Source: Onthophagus taurus (taxonomy: Eukaryota > Arthropoda > Insecta > Coleoptera > Scarabaeidae). Taken from it: a stretch of DNA of 64,000 nucleotides. The notes below the pieces were generated by a model that searched no databases, was not told the origin of the DNA, and saw nothing but the letters and a program-made list of their open reading frames with translations. This document shows, one piece after another, positions 22,402-33,029 of this stretch (the stretch's first letter is position 1; each line of letters opens with the position of its first letter). Location of the stretch: assembly GCF_036711975.1 (NCBI RefSeq), contig NC_091966.1, positions 33,673,501-33,737,500 of the forward strand, in the 5' to 3' direction. The translations under genes were made by a program, and so were the position numbers.

Positions 22402-23476
22402 ATGGAGCACTTCTCTACTCCACAGAAAATTCAGATGGTGTTAGCTTACGGTGAAAGTCGTGAAAATTTCGCTGAGGCCCATCGTATTTAAGTTCGAAAA
22501 TTTCCTGGGGAAAGAGCGTCTTGTCCTAATACTTTATATCGAATAGTTACAAAATTTCTGGAATGTGGTAACGTTGAGGAAAAAAGACGACCACGTGCAA
22601 GATCGGTTACGAATGAACAGAATCGAATAGCTGTTTTAGCAGCTCTAGATGTTAATCCTCATGTAAGTTGCCGTCAATTGTCAAAAGATTCAGGCATTTC
22701 GTTAACGAGTGTACATCGGATTTTGAAACTTAAGTTTCATCCGTATCATGTCTCTCTACACCAACAATTACATGGCGATGATTTCGAAAATCGTGTGCAA
22801 TTTTGTACTTGGGCTATGGAAAAATTAAGATTGAATGAAAATTGTTTCTTCAATGTACTATTTTCCGACGAATCCTCTTTCACCAATCACGACCAAGTAA
22901 ATCGTCATAACATGCACTACTGGTCACATGAAAATCCTCGTTGACTAAGACAAGTTGATCATCAAAAACCTTGGTCAGTTAATGTCTGGTGCGGCAATAA
23001 AATAATTGGACCTGTTTTTTATTGATGGCAATTTGAATGGCAGAAAGTATCGGAATTTTTTGTTGAACGATTTAGCGGTTTTGTTGGAAGACCTTACACT
23101 GGAGCGAAGACTTGCGCTATGGTATCAGCATGATGGATGTCCATCTCATTATGCTCTAGCCACAAAAGAAGTTTTAGACTAAATGTTTCCTGAAAAATGG
23201 ATAGGACGTAATGGACCGTTGAATTGGCCAGCTAGATCACCCGACTTAACTTCTCCCGATTTCTTTCTTTGGGGTTACCTCAAAGAGAAAGTTTACAACC
23301 AGGTTCCAACAACACCAAACGATATGAAAAACCGTATCAGAGCAGCTTGCGAATCAATAACTGAAGAAATGCTTGGGAATGTGCAAAGAACGTTTTCAAT
23401 GAGAATTCAGAAATGTTTAGAAGTGGATGGTCATCATTTTGAGCATTTAATCGATTTATACAGGGTAACTTTATAA
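22402..23476 (+). pseudogene. Mariner transposase pseudogene, DD41D
   Basis: The start MEHFSTPQKIQMVLAYGESR and the later VSCRQLSKDSGISLTSVHRI are the two helix-turn-helix DNA-binding domains. Catalytic positions are visible: the first Asp in VLFSDESSF (about 22862), the second in YQHDGCPSHY (about 23131), and the third in PDLTSPDFFLWGY. Counting residues gives 41 between the second and third Asp, the spacing of the rosa-like DD41D family. At least three in-frame stops (after AEAHRI, after ENPR, before MFPEKW) and a frame change after NVWCG kill it. It once cut and pasted the surrounding element. Confidence 0.85.
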
Positions 23477-23880
23477 ATTTTAATCAATGTTCTAAGGTGA
23501 TTTCAAAAATGAAGAAGAATTTTAGTACTATTTTACGATTAATTAAATCGTTTTTTAATTAATTAAATTTTTTTAATTACATTTGGAAAAATGTTGTTTT
23601 ATTTTTCTTTTTGTAAATATCTTCATAACGCAGAATGTAAGAAAAAAATATTTTATGTAAAAAGTACTTACTTAGTTTGTCAAGTTGTTCAAGACGTTGA
23701 AAGAAAAAAGTACATGTGCGATTTGAAAAAATGAAAATGACGTCAGAAGGGCCTTTAGGCAACCCTGAAAAAAAAATCTGCTCATGTGTACCCTGTGCCC
23801 CCCTTTTGACCAAAAAAAGTTTACTAGAAACTTTTTTCGATTCGAGTTTTGGTTTTCATTCATTTTAAATGAAACACCCG

Positions 23881-24495
23881 TATATAAAAACCAAAATTGA
23901 ACAAATTTGCGAAAGAGACAAACGTTTAGTAGGAAATTTAATGAAAAAAATCATTTAGACGCCCTAGACACGTGTGTATAAAGGACGACCTAAGTCACAA
24001 TATACCAACTATTAAAGTATTAAACATAATTATGTTAATTAATTATTATTGTTAATTATTATTTTATTTATATGTAAACATATTATGTAATTACAAATAT
24101 GTTCAAAATTATAGAATTGTCACCTACTACCGGTTTGATAGCTTAAATAAAGATATTTAATAATAATATCATTTTATTAATAACTTTCATAGAAAATATA
24201 TTTCAAATCAACCCTAAAAGTTAAAAAATCACGAATATTAAGATAATCATAAAATAAGATATTTATTTTTATATATAATAGACTTATAATAATAATAATA
24301 CTTAAAATAAAAACTTTTAAATTCCAATATAAACGATTCATTCCCAATTGTGCACATTCCATTAAATTTTAACAAGTATAATTTAATGCATAACATGTAT
24401 TGTAACATGACATGAATCACTTTTATAAAAAACTTGTTCTTTTAAAAAATAGTCAAATTTTAATGGAAATGTTACAGTGAAAATCTCATAATCAA
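23881..24495. other. AT-rich DNA, 3' side of the Tantalus-like gene
   Basis: No gene is seen. The right-hand portion may be 3' UTR of the minus-strand gene ending at 24496. Confidence 0.35.
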
Positions 24496-25032
24496 TTAAC
24501 CTCGTGAATCATCTGAATCGTTGTCTAATAAAGTTTTCAATCTTTTCATAAACACTTCCTGAGATATTTTCTTTTGTTTAAAACCTTTCTTATTATTCCC
24601 TAAAACCTGCTTAGCTTTCATGTGCCTCTTTTTAACACGATGTTGAGCTATAACACTTCCACTTTCATGAAAACTAATCATACGTCTAAATTTCTTCCCG
24701 CTCGTATACTGTGGACTATTATTTACAATCTTTGGTTCTTCAAATATCGTCTCCAACGAAGCCGTTTTCTTTTTCGCCACCCCTTTACCTTCTAAATAAA
24801 TCTTAGCCAGTTCTTGTTCTGTATTTGTAGTTTTCCACTGACTTTTCACGACCGTCTTAATTTCAATTTTCGGAATTGGGATACTTTTATTTATAATCCT
24901 CGTAGATCGGCGTATTTTCACTTGATCCATTTCAAGCGATTTTGATGAGGATTCTTCCGAAACCGAACTCGATGCCTGACTTTGTTGTTGTTCATTGAGA
25001 ACGAGTTGATCTAACCCATCGTTTAACTCCAT
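24496..25032 (-). CDS. Tantalus-like nuclear protein
   Basis: A 178-residue open frame, highly charged and without membrane segments. Residues about 17-33 are serine-rich (QASSSVSEESSSKSLE); next comes a basic RRSTRIINKS motif. In the middle KKTASLETIFEEPK matches the LETIFEEP signature that I associate with the Tantalus domain (Drosophila tantalus, vertebrate PRR14). The C-terminal third is strongly basic (RVKKRHMKAKQVLG, KKGFKQKK), as expected for nuclear or chromatin binding. A 5' exon is possible: just upstream of the ATG is an acceptor (CCCAG), and a short exon at about 25109-25125 would add MILFVSDSDV in frame. The gene is transcribed away from COX5A. Confidence 0.65.
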   Translation of the reverse strand: MELNDGLDQLVLNEQQQSQASSSVSEESSSKSLEMDQVKIRRSTRIINKSIPIPKIEIKTVVKSQWKTTNTEQELAKIYLEGKGVAKKKTASLETIFEEPKIVNNSPQYTSGKKFRRMISFHESGSVIAQHRVKKRHMKAKQVLGNNKKGFKQKKISQEVFMKRLKTLLDNDSDDSRG

Positions 25033-25643
25033 GACGTCGGAATCGCTGGGAAGATAACCAAATTATGTGAAATGTATTTATTTAAATTATATTTTTGACG
25101 ATAAGATTCGAATCTTTTATCTACCTTACGAATAAAATCATTTCGGTAAATTTTTTTTTAGTTGACAGTACAACAAATGGCCCGCCATGTCTTTATTTCT
25201 TTATTTTATTATTGTATAGATGGCACCACAATCATTTATGTCATCAGATTAATATCTTTTTGTATATCTTAAATATATAACTAAATTAATTTACAAGACA
25301 TTGAGGGAAAATTAAGTTTTTCATGTAGTTTTCAAAAATATATTAAAGATCAATAAATAAAGTTCAGTTTCTGTACGTACATTATAAAACACATAACCTC
25401 AATCGATTATTTAAAAAGAATGAATCTAAGTGTATACCAGCTTACTTTATTTATGATTTATATTTTAATTAGGAAAATTTAAATGTAACAACAAATAATT
25501 TTTCAATTAATTTGTATTTTTGTTAATTTTTGAATAACCCACCAAAACCACTATTCTGCGCATGCGCAAATCTTACCTTTATATCATCTCGTTGTGTAAC
25601 ACCACATTATAATCATCTCTACACGTATTTTCCAAAAAGAAAC
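25033..25643. promoter_or_regulatory. Shared upstream region of the Tantalus-like gene and COX5A
   Basis: The two genes point away from each other with about 600 bases between their start codons. This includes a possible short intron (about 25046-25108) and leader exon of the Tantalus-like gene. No TATA box is clear. A catgcgca word (25560-25567), a possible NRF-1-like half site (GCATGCGC), lies just upstream of COX5A, which would suit a nuclear-encoded respiratory gene. Confidence 0.35.
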
Positions 25644-26102
25644 ATGTTTCGTACGGCATTAATTCGTGCTACGTCTTCTTTAAGATCAGTAAATGGTCAA
25701 AAACCGGCCGTTTCCTTAATTTCAAGTCGGTTTATGTCGAAAGAAAGTACTGAAACCGACGATCAATTGGATGCAAGGTATGAATCCTATTTTAATCGTA
25801 AAGATTTGGATGGATGGGAAATTCGTAAAGGAATGAACGATATTTGCGGTATGGATTTGGTCCCCGAGCCGAAAATCATCATTGCCGCCTTGAAAGCTTG
25901 CAGAAGGGTTAACGATTACGCCCTTGCGATTAGATTTATCGAAGCTGTTAAGGATAAATGTGGAGGAAAAGTAAACGAAATTTATCCATACATCGTACAG
26001 GAAATTCAACCAACTTTAACAGAACTTGGTTTGGAAACCCCAGAACAATTAGGTTTTGATAAACCTGAGTTAGCATTGGAAAGCACCGATGAAATGCATT
26101 AG
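25644..26102 (+). CDS. COX5A: Cytochrome c oxidase subunit 5A, mitochondrial
   Basis: Single-exon frame of 152 residues from the ATG at 25644; the open frame extends further upstream, but without a better ATG. Residues 1-35 ([16 protein letters not shown]...) form a basic, Ser/Arg-rich mitochondrial targeting sequence. The mature part has the family hallmarks [40 protein letters not shown] and [15 protein letters not shown]5A is a nuclear-encoded matrix-side subunit of complex IV. Length agrees with insect orthologues of roughly 150 residues. Poly(A) signals AATAAA follow at 26139 and 26156. It converges with the tetraspanin gene. Confidence 0.95.
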   Translation: MFRTALIRATSSLRSVNGQKPAVSLISSRFMSKESTETDDQLDARYESYFNRKDLDGWEIRKGMNDICGMDLVPEPKIIIAALKACRRVNDYALAIRFIEAVKDKCGGKVNEIYPYIVQEIQPTLTELGLETPEQLGFDKPELALESTDEMH

Positions 26103-26655
26103 GTTGAAGTATAGACTAATTTGTATAGTTGGTTAAATAATAAATGTATTGATTAAATAAATTAATTGTATGTGTTCTTTGTTTTAATAAAAAATGTTTT
26201 TTTTTTACGTTTTGGTATATAAATTAAGAAAATATGTGTTTTTGAAAGAACATAACCTTAATGGAGGTTATGTTTTGTACTATTATGGAAAATGTAGATG
26301 GCGCTAAAATAAATTTTACACCCAAAAAAATAATTTGATTCAAACTTAAATTGGAATTAATATGTTTTTGAAGCTTTTTGTTTAAAACGATATAAATAAA
26401 CATGAATATAAATAAATTTAAATATAAAAATCATCTGTAACAAATTCTCTAATAGATGGCGCTATAATAATATCTGTCAAATCAAAATATTTTTTTTTAG
26501 GTTATTTTTAATTTTCAACTAAGAAAAACGAAATTATAAGAATTTTTATTTATTGAGTAACACTTTAAGTAAAAATAGGACTAGCGATTTATAAAACGAA
26601 TCATATAAGATACACTTATTTCTTTTACTTTCAATTACCAGTTTTGAAGACCGCT
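26103..26655. other. Convergent intergenic region with two AGATGGCGC motifs
   Basis: It holds the COX5A 3' UTR on the left and presumably the tetraspanin 3' UTR on the right. TAGATGGCGCTA-like words lie at 26295-26306 and 26454-26464, 160 bases apart and in the same orientation. Confidence 0.5.
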
Positions 26656-27880
26656 TTACATGTTATCGTAGTTATATTTAAGTTGCCTGGATAAATGGCA
26701 AGCAAAGATAATTCCAATCAGCTATATCAATAAAAAAATAACGTTTAAATTGATTTATGTTTCATTTAAGGGTCGAAATAGGATTTACCTGCACGAAAGC
26801 AAACCCAATTCCAACTGCTCCAATTGTTTTTGCATGATCCCTTATAAAATCACCAAATCCTTCTAAACATCCATGAGTATAAAGCATATCATCAGCTTCA
26901 CCTATTCTACAAGTAATTTCATCAACAGCTCCAGGTTTATTATCACAACAAGAGATCGGAATTGGAACTTCGATTATTGTTTTATTGAAATTCTGGTTTT
27001 GACTCCAATCTCCAGGTTCATTTACTCCACAACATTTAAACTGCAATATTAATTAATTAATATTATATAATAATAGAATTTTCAATTTTGTTTACAGTTC
27101 TCTGCATAAAATCCCAAATAGTATTAAGATTTTCCATATTTTCACCTCCATAACTAAGCAAAGAATCGTTTAATTTTTGTTCTAAATACGAATGGGTGGA
27201 GTTTCTTAAAGCATAACCAGCAATTCCAGCAGCTAATTGTAAAACGAAAACCAAAATCATCAAAGTGGAAAACTAAAACAATTTAATAAGGATTAATTTA
27301 ATATTATTGTTATAAATGAAGTTAACTTACGGTGATTATCATACAATAATTTTCTTTAATAGCCCCACAACAACCAAAGAAAGCGATTAAAAAGATTATT
27401 ACACCGATTGCTATTAGTAGATTTGGGGCGGAAAAGAATTGATTGTCTAAAAACAATTCATATTGATGATAATAAGCTTTTACACTGACTCCAACCGAAA
27501 TTAAAATTATTCCAATTACCTAAAACAGAATAAATACAAGAATGAAATTAAGAAAAGAAGTTCATTATTAAATATTATTTGATTTAGGACAATGATGAGA
27601 AAACAACAAGACAAAAAGATATCTCTTTAAAAAAAAAATAATAAAATTAAAAAAATCTTATCAGTTATAAACATGTTATTTCAGTTCCTTGAATCATTTC
27701 ATTCCACTATCTGATAAAAAAACAATAAAAATCCTTAAAATAAATAATAATTTACATGGAAAATTTATACTTTTCAAGTTAACAAAATAAAAACGTTTTT
27801 CTACTTACAAAAAATATCAAATTAAACGAAAACAACAAATATTTAACGCATTTTCCACTCCAAGGTAAAGACTCATTCAT
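26656..27880 (-). CDS. Tetraspanin (five exons)
   Basis: Exons in gene order: 27809-27880, 27331-27519, 27096-27272, 26789-27040 and 26656-26721. All introns are GT-AG and phase 0, and the total is 251 residues. The four membrane segments are in place: KYLLFSFNLIFF onward, LLIAIGVIIFLIAFFGCCGA with the conserved GCCGAxKEN, STLMILVFVLQLAAGIAGYA, and the last across exons 4-5 (IGAVGIGFAFVQLIGIIFAC). The large extracellular loop has the CCG motif (residues 149-151), PISCC (174-178) and further cysteines at 190 and 204, six in all. It organises membrane protein complexes. It may belong to the CD63/CD151-like insect set, but I do not name an orthologue. The C-terminal tail is short (KYNYDNM). Confidence 0.95.
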
Positions 27881-29038
27881 TTTTAAAACACTATTTCACT
27901 ATTTTCTAATAAAAACCTTTATATTTTAACTTTTTCGTGATTTTTGAAAAACGTTCCGTTAAATTCTGAAGCAGCTTTATGAGTAAACCGTACAAAGTAA
28001 AGATATAGAGTTGAGTGATAAAATGATAACGAAACGCGACAAAACCCAAGTAAAATTTTGTATACGTCAGCTCATCGAGGGACATAAAAGTGTATTATGT
28101 ACTTGGAAAACCGGTGTCGCGAGTTTTTGAGAACTTGAGACACTTAATTTATTACGAAATATTGCGTTCGGTTCGATTTTCTATCCAACACATCGGCGTT
28201 TAAATTTAATACGTTATGTAAAGGTTTTTAATCACGTTAATGTTTCTTTACTTAAATAATTTTTAAAAATTAACGATTATTAAGTTTGCCTTTTTTTTAT
28301 TCTCTAGCTTAAAATAGATAAAATAAATTGGAAAACGTGCTTAAACCGGTTTTGTTTTTTATAAAGGAGAACTTTCGAGTGAAAGTAAACCTTTCTATAT
28401 CAGTATTTATTTCTTTTTTGGGATTGGGATTAAAGATGTGACCTTAAATGTAAGCAACCTTGAACGAATGTAAGACGGAAATAGAAAACAATTATGTTTT
28501 ATTAAGTTTTGTTTTTATATTTAGTCGCAGTTATTAATGATTAATGTAAGATTTCGTAAAAATATGATCATAAAACAATTAGAGTGGATTTAAATTAGAT
28601 TTTTAATCGCTTTTAAAACAAATTATGCTCAATAGATGGCACTGTAAAAGCTAGTATTTGAATATATTTGCTAAAAACGGATTCATTCTATGTATTTCTA
28701 AACCCACTAAGATTTATGGTGTGTCTGAGTCATGCTAAGATCACTATTTCATTAGATTTTTTCTTTTGGAATAACTGACCACTTTCCTTGCATTCTCAGC
28801 ATTTCTTTGGATATTGAATTGCAATCAAGATACGATGGATTTGATCAGACACTCTCTTGCATTTATTATGAAAAGTTACGGAACTTAATTATAAATTCTA
28901 ATTAGAAGTATAATGATGCTTTGGATATTGAAATAATTTTGCAGATTATATCAATTTATTAAAAAGCTCATTTACTTTTTATAGAATAAGCATTACCAGT
29001 TTTAATGAACTTTAGCCATAGCAAAACAGGATACAATT
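27881..29038. other. Upstream region of the tetraspanin gene; no gene recognised
   Basis: The first few hundred bases must contain the tetraspanin promoter; no core element is evident. An AGATGGCAC word lies at 28634-28642. The rest is AT-rich without recognised content. Confidence 0.4.
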
Positions 29039-29960
29039 TTACGACGTCGATATCTGTCGAAGTGTGACATTACAGTAAGTAAAATAACATAATTTTTCGT
29101 TCTTTAGATTTATTTTGCATTTTACTTCTACTAATTCAGAATCATTAGTAAAATAGGAGTTGACCGTGTCGTTTGAACACCTTGGAGGTGTAACAATTTG
29201 TATATCCAATACGTTTTGTACTGGAGAAAAATGTGATTGAGATATGTAATTTGTTTTGCGTTGATACAATGCTGAAGTTGTCTGATGATGCCCCTTAACT
29301 ATGATCTGCTTAAATATAGTCTGGGCTAAGAGCGCAGAGAGAAGGAATGATAGATAAAGCAAAGTTGGTGTCTTCATCAGCTTTTGTGTCTTCCAGTGCT
29401 TGCAGCAATGCCTTGTCTGCATCAGCAATAGCTGAACGATTTTTTAGCGTCCTTGTTTTCTTATCAAGGGGTTGACATAGAGGTGGATCCATAGAGGTTC
29501 TAAGTTGCTTTTCGTAGCACGATTATCATAGCATGACAGTAAAAATAACATTTTATCGAAGTAAACATATTTGCGCCTCTGATTGCCTGGCCTGATTTCG
29601 TATTTTTTTGTGCGTTCAAGTCCCTACGAAAACAAGTCTGCAGGTTATTCCAATGATTATGAACCTCGTTACCTGAAATTATAAAACCACACCGTAATTG
29701 ATAATATAAATACCTATATCCTTTTACAGATATTTGGCAACTGGATCTAGCTTTTAAACTTTGTCAATCCAATATCTTATTAGATCATCAACAATACGAA
29801 ATATTGTAAAATTCAGGAACACCTACTTCAGAAACTTCCAGCAACGGTTTCCGTTTAATGTTTACGTCCGAGTATTCTTTCATACTTTTTCATATAACGC
29901 TGACCTCTTCTCCACTTCTTCAATAAGGTTTTCGCTCAATTTTTTCGAAATCAGCGACAT
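29039..29960 (-). pseudogene. MADF-BESS protein gene, frameshifted copy
   Basis: The minus strand starts MSLISKKLSENLIEEVEKRS at 29960, the opening of a MADF DNA-binding domain. After LYEK the frame slips and continues KEYSDVNIKRKPLLEVSE. A donor at 29822 (GTAG/GTGTTC) and acceptor at 29673 (TTTCAG) join in frame to EVHNHWNNLQTCFRRDLNAQ, the MADF core, followed by SGQ and a degraded YF/LLF stretch. Further down DEDTNFALSIIPSLCALSP is a good BESS domain, then the frame shifts again. MADF-BESS proteins (Adf-1 type) are DNA-binding regulators with a protein-interaction domain. Two shifts and altered residues indicate a recent pseudogene, or, less likely, sequence error in a live gene. Confidence 0.65.
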
Positions 29961-30052
29961 TGTAGGATGAGAAAGATAGGTCATAATACAAATCAGCTAC
30001 CTACTGAAAAGTGGCCGCGTTTGCGCCTGCACATAGAAACTAGCTGTTTAAG

Positions 30053-30315
30053 CGCAAAGTTTATATATTAAAGGTTGTCTAAGTTCTTATGCTGCAATAC
30101 TTTGATTTTAGTTTGTGGGCGAGGGGCAAGAGCAGGAGTGTTTCGTGACGTAAGCGATCACGGATTGCGCACGCAACCTCATGGCCATGTGGTGCTCCAT
30201 ACCTTTGTTTAATTTGAATTGCTTGGCGGTATTATTTTCCACATGTGACGTAATGCGCAGTATGATTGCGTACGAACCTAGACAACCTCTTATATATAAA
30301 CCTTGGTTTAAGCGG
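30053..30315. mobile_element. MITE-like inverted repeat, about 260 bp
   Basis: The left end ctttatatatt-type word followed by aaaggttgtctaagttc (30061-30082) is mirrored at 30273-30305 by gaacctagacaacctcttat and tatataaacc. Arms are about 45 bases with mismatches. The interior is GC-rich (gcgcacgcaacc, tgacgtaatgcgcag) and codes for nothing recognised. Target duplications were not fixed. Confidence 0.45.
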
Positions 30316-30439
30316 TCGGCCGATAGTTGGCAAACTACGAAGTTGAAAAGGAATCAGGTTGCCCATTAAACTTAACAGTCTGCCCATTTCAAATCGTTTG
30401 AGTGTACGCACTTAAAAGGCTGTAGTGTGCGGAGTATCT

Positions 30440-30762
30440 AACACGATAAAAGCTTTAAGCATAACATAAGCTTACATTCTGAAAAATTATTCTGGAAACC
30501 GACTACTGAAAGTGATGTTATTGACATTATTGGATCTTTAAAGAATAGTTCATCTAGAGACGTACATAACCTATTAGCAACTATAATAAAAAAATTAAAA
30601 GATGTCTCTGCTCCATTATCAATTTTAATAAATGACTGCTCAGTGATGCTTTCCACATGTTCTAAAAAAATCCGTTATTGTTCCTATACATGAAACAGTT
30701 TGTGCTAAAAGGCTAACAAATTATAGGTCCATCTCACTGACATCATAAATGTGGAAAATCGA
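30440..30762 (+). pseudogene. Jockey-like reverse transcriptase fragment, 5' half
   Basis: The frame reads FWKPTTESDVIDIIGSLKNS and then IKKLKDVSAPLSILINDCSV, the region before the first reverse transcriptase motif in Jockey elements. After a frame change, a NYRSISLT-like peptide (from aaattataggtccatctcac) matches the NYRPISLL motif. It is cut near 30760, where an unrelated I-like LINE tail begins; more of a Jockey reverse transcriptase resumes at 31445. Confidence 0.6.
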
Positions 30763-30765
30763 CTA

Positions 30766-31442
30766 GCCAGCTATGGGAGGAGAACAATCCATGCCTGACG
30801 AAACTGTCCTCCAATTATGGGTGGACGGATCTCGTAGGGAAACTGGCTCTGGTGCATCGGTTTATTCCGATGTAAGCAATAAGCTTCATGACATGGTGGA
30901 CAAACTGGCAAGGAAAGCTGCAGGCGAACCTCCTGGATCGCCAGAACCATTCGTTGCCCCAACAATAAGAAGCTCTATTAAAGACATAGAGCTTCAATAA
31001 GAGAAAACACGTAAGAAGTTTCTAAACTACTGGGACAGGACACCAGGATGTCGCCAAGCCAAGGAGGCTCTGATGTACCCTGACCCTAAACGAACAGATT
31101 TATTTATGAAGCTGTCCAGGAAGAACGTACGTTTGATCATAGGTCTAATCATTGGACACTCGCATCTACAGAAGCACTTACTGAACATGGGAATAAGTGA
31201 CACCGACATCTGCAGAGGATGCGGTGAGGAGGAAGAATCGGGGTGGTTACCTATTTTTGGAGATATCCAGATTCGCATGAGAGGAATCAGGGCAGCACAA
31301 CCAGGAATAATTCTAGCCTTTGCCTTCAAGGTAAAATAGCTGGAAGGACCACCCTAATGTTGTCCAAAAGAGGGAAGTAAGTACAAGGGATCTGCTGAGG
31401 TCAAAGTGCTGCGGGCGGTTCAGCCTGCCTTCCCGCGAATCC
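30766..31442 (+). mobile_element. 5'-truncated I-like LINE (RNase H and C-terminal end)
   Basis: It begins inside an RNase H domain (LQLWVDGSRRETGSGASVYS, with the Asp of the DGS motif). It then reads ADKLAR-like VDKLARKAAG, a linker, KLSRKNVRLIIGLIIGHSHL, and the zinc-binding start CRGCGEEEESG. The order RNase H then C-terminal GHxxL...CxxC is that of I-clade LINEs. The 3' portion from 31340 is non-coding. The sequence is bounded on both sides by Jockey reverse transcriptase sequence, so it probably inserted into that element. A relative lies on the minus strand at 47914-48540. Confidence 0.6.
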
Positions 31443-31444
31443 AG

Positions 31445-31735
31445 AATACAGAATTAACTGTTCACCAAGAAAGTCAGTGATGCTTTGGATGCTTCTATTT
31501 CCATTATAGGAATATTTTTGGATTTGGCAAAGGCATTTGATACTGTAGATCATAATATACTGGTTGCTAAACTGGATTTGTATGGTGTTAGAGGGATGTG
31601 TCTCGATCTTGTCCGTTCTTTTTTATTTAATAAAACTCAGATTATTGCTATAAATCAACAACACAGTGATAGTCGCAATGTTTCGTGCGGACTGCCGCAG
31701 AGATCAATCCTCGGTCCTCTGCTTTGAGTCACATA
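31445..31735 (+). pseudogene. Jockey-like reverse transcriptase fragment, catalytic region
   Basis: The frame contains IGIFLDLAKAFDTVDHNILV, which is the (F/L)DLxKAFDTVxH motif of Jockey-type reverse transcriptases. It then reads SRNVSCGLPQRSILGPLL, the G(V/L)PQGSxLGPLL motif with R in place of G. The YxDD catalytic block is missing, with a stop after GPLL. It probably belongs to the same element copy as 30440-30762. Confidence 0.7.
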
Positions 31736-32358
31736 CAGTTATACATAGTATAACAAACAGTTTCTAAGTAACCTTTTTAGTAGTAAAGACGTTAAAACTA
31801 TATTAACCACTAAGACAGAAGGGCATAAATGTATTATACGACGACGTCTTAAAAATATCACCAAGTAAGTATCAGAGAAAACATACTTTGAATGTAAACA
31901 TATACCGAAAAGAAGATAAATGAAGGAAATGCCCTGCTATTAGTTCTGCGCCTAACGTTAAAATAATCGATTATTAATTTTATTATTTGTTGGAACAGTT
32001 TATAAATGAAATGTGTGAAGTTGTTTGAAAATTACTGATCACAAGAGTTTTAACATGGTTATTGACAAAATCTTGCAACAATATCTGTTTTTAATTCAAC
32101 ACTGTTGCTATTTCATTGTTTGCTATTTCACAACTTGATTTAAAACTATCAACAAAACCATTTTTAGGCAAAGTTTTTTCTGAAATAAAATTGGCTTGGA
32201 TTTTCATTAAGAATGTTTCCACTATAATAACATATTAATTCATGCATTTCATGATAACAAGCTGTACTCTAAAAATTACCTAAAAATGAAAAAAGGTGAT
32301 CCTTTATAGAAATGTAGACAAACTTCACCCTCGCTAATAAATAACACTTCAAAATATG
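31736..32358. other. Unassigned DNA left of the foldback element
   Basis: AT-rich; no gene is recognised. The last nine bases, CAAAATATG (32350-32358), are the left target duplication of the neighbouring element. Confidence 0.4.
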
Positions 32359-33024
32359 ACGGTTGTGAAGTTAGCCATAGATTCTAGCCATAGATTTAAA
32401 AATCGAAAAATGATCGATTTTTGCAACTCGAAACGCAAATTAAAATTCATATTTGAGTTTAGCGGTCTTAGAATAACTCGTATACAAAAATTTACGGGGG
32501 GGTGTTTTCATTTAAGGGAGTAAAAAAATCCCAAAGTTGTGAACATCGCGTGCGCGCGTATACTATTCGACCAAAATCGAAAAATGACTAATTTCTGCAA
32601 CTCGAAACGCAAATTAAAATTCATATTTGTGTTTAGCGGTCTTAGAATAACCCGTATACAAAAATTTACGGGGGGGTGTTTTCATTTAAGGGAGTAAAAA
32701 AATCCCAAAGTTGTGAACATTGCGTGCGCGCGTATACTGTTCGACCAAAATCGAAAAATGACTAATTTCTGCAACTCGAAACGCAAATTAAAATTCATAT
32801 TTGAGTTTAGCGGTCTTAGAATAACTCGTATACAAAAATTTACGGGGGGGTGTTTTCATTTAAGGGAGTAAAAAAATCCCAAAGTTGTGAACATTGCGTG
32901 CGCGCGTATACTGTTCGACCAAAATCGAAAAATGACTAATTTCTGCAACTCGAAACGCAAATTAAAATTCATATTTGAGTTTAGCGATCTTAGAACAACC
33001 CCTATACAAAAATTTATGGGGGGG
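32359..33024 (+). repeat. Left arm of foldback element: 174-bp satellite units
   Basis: About 3.6 units. Landmarks per unit are gcaactcgaaacgcaaatt, acgggggggtgttttcat and gcgtgcgcgcgtatac. Successive landmarks are 174 bases apart (for example aatgactaatttctgcaac at 32583 and 32757). The last unit is more diverged and stops at about 33024. Confidence 0.85.
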
Positions 33025-33029
33025 TAATT

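Larger units (their letters stand above)
21154..23880 (+). mobile_element. DD41D (rosa-like) mariner element, about 2.7 kb
   Basis: Long inverted ends (about 230 bases: 21154-21385 and 23680-23880) share gcctaaaggcccttctgacg, its flanks, and an actcgaatcgaaaaaag block. They are diverged from each other, about 16 of 21 positions matching at the tips. Inside are a tandem repeat (21386-21990) and a dead transposase gene (22402-23476). TA is present next to both tips. The length, over 2.7 kb, is large for a mariner, because of the long ends and the internal repeat. Confidence 0.75.

Noticed and set aside
25722-26009. A minus-strand frame over COX5A
   Set aside because: It is a shadow of the COX5A coding sequence.
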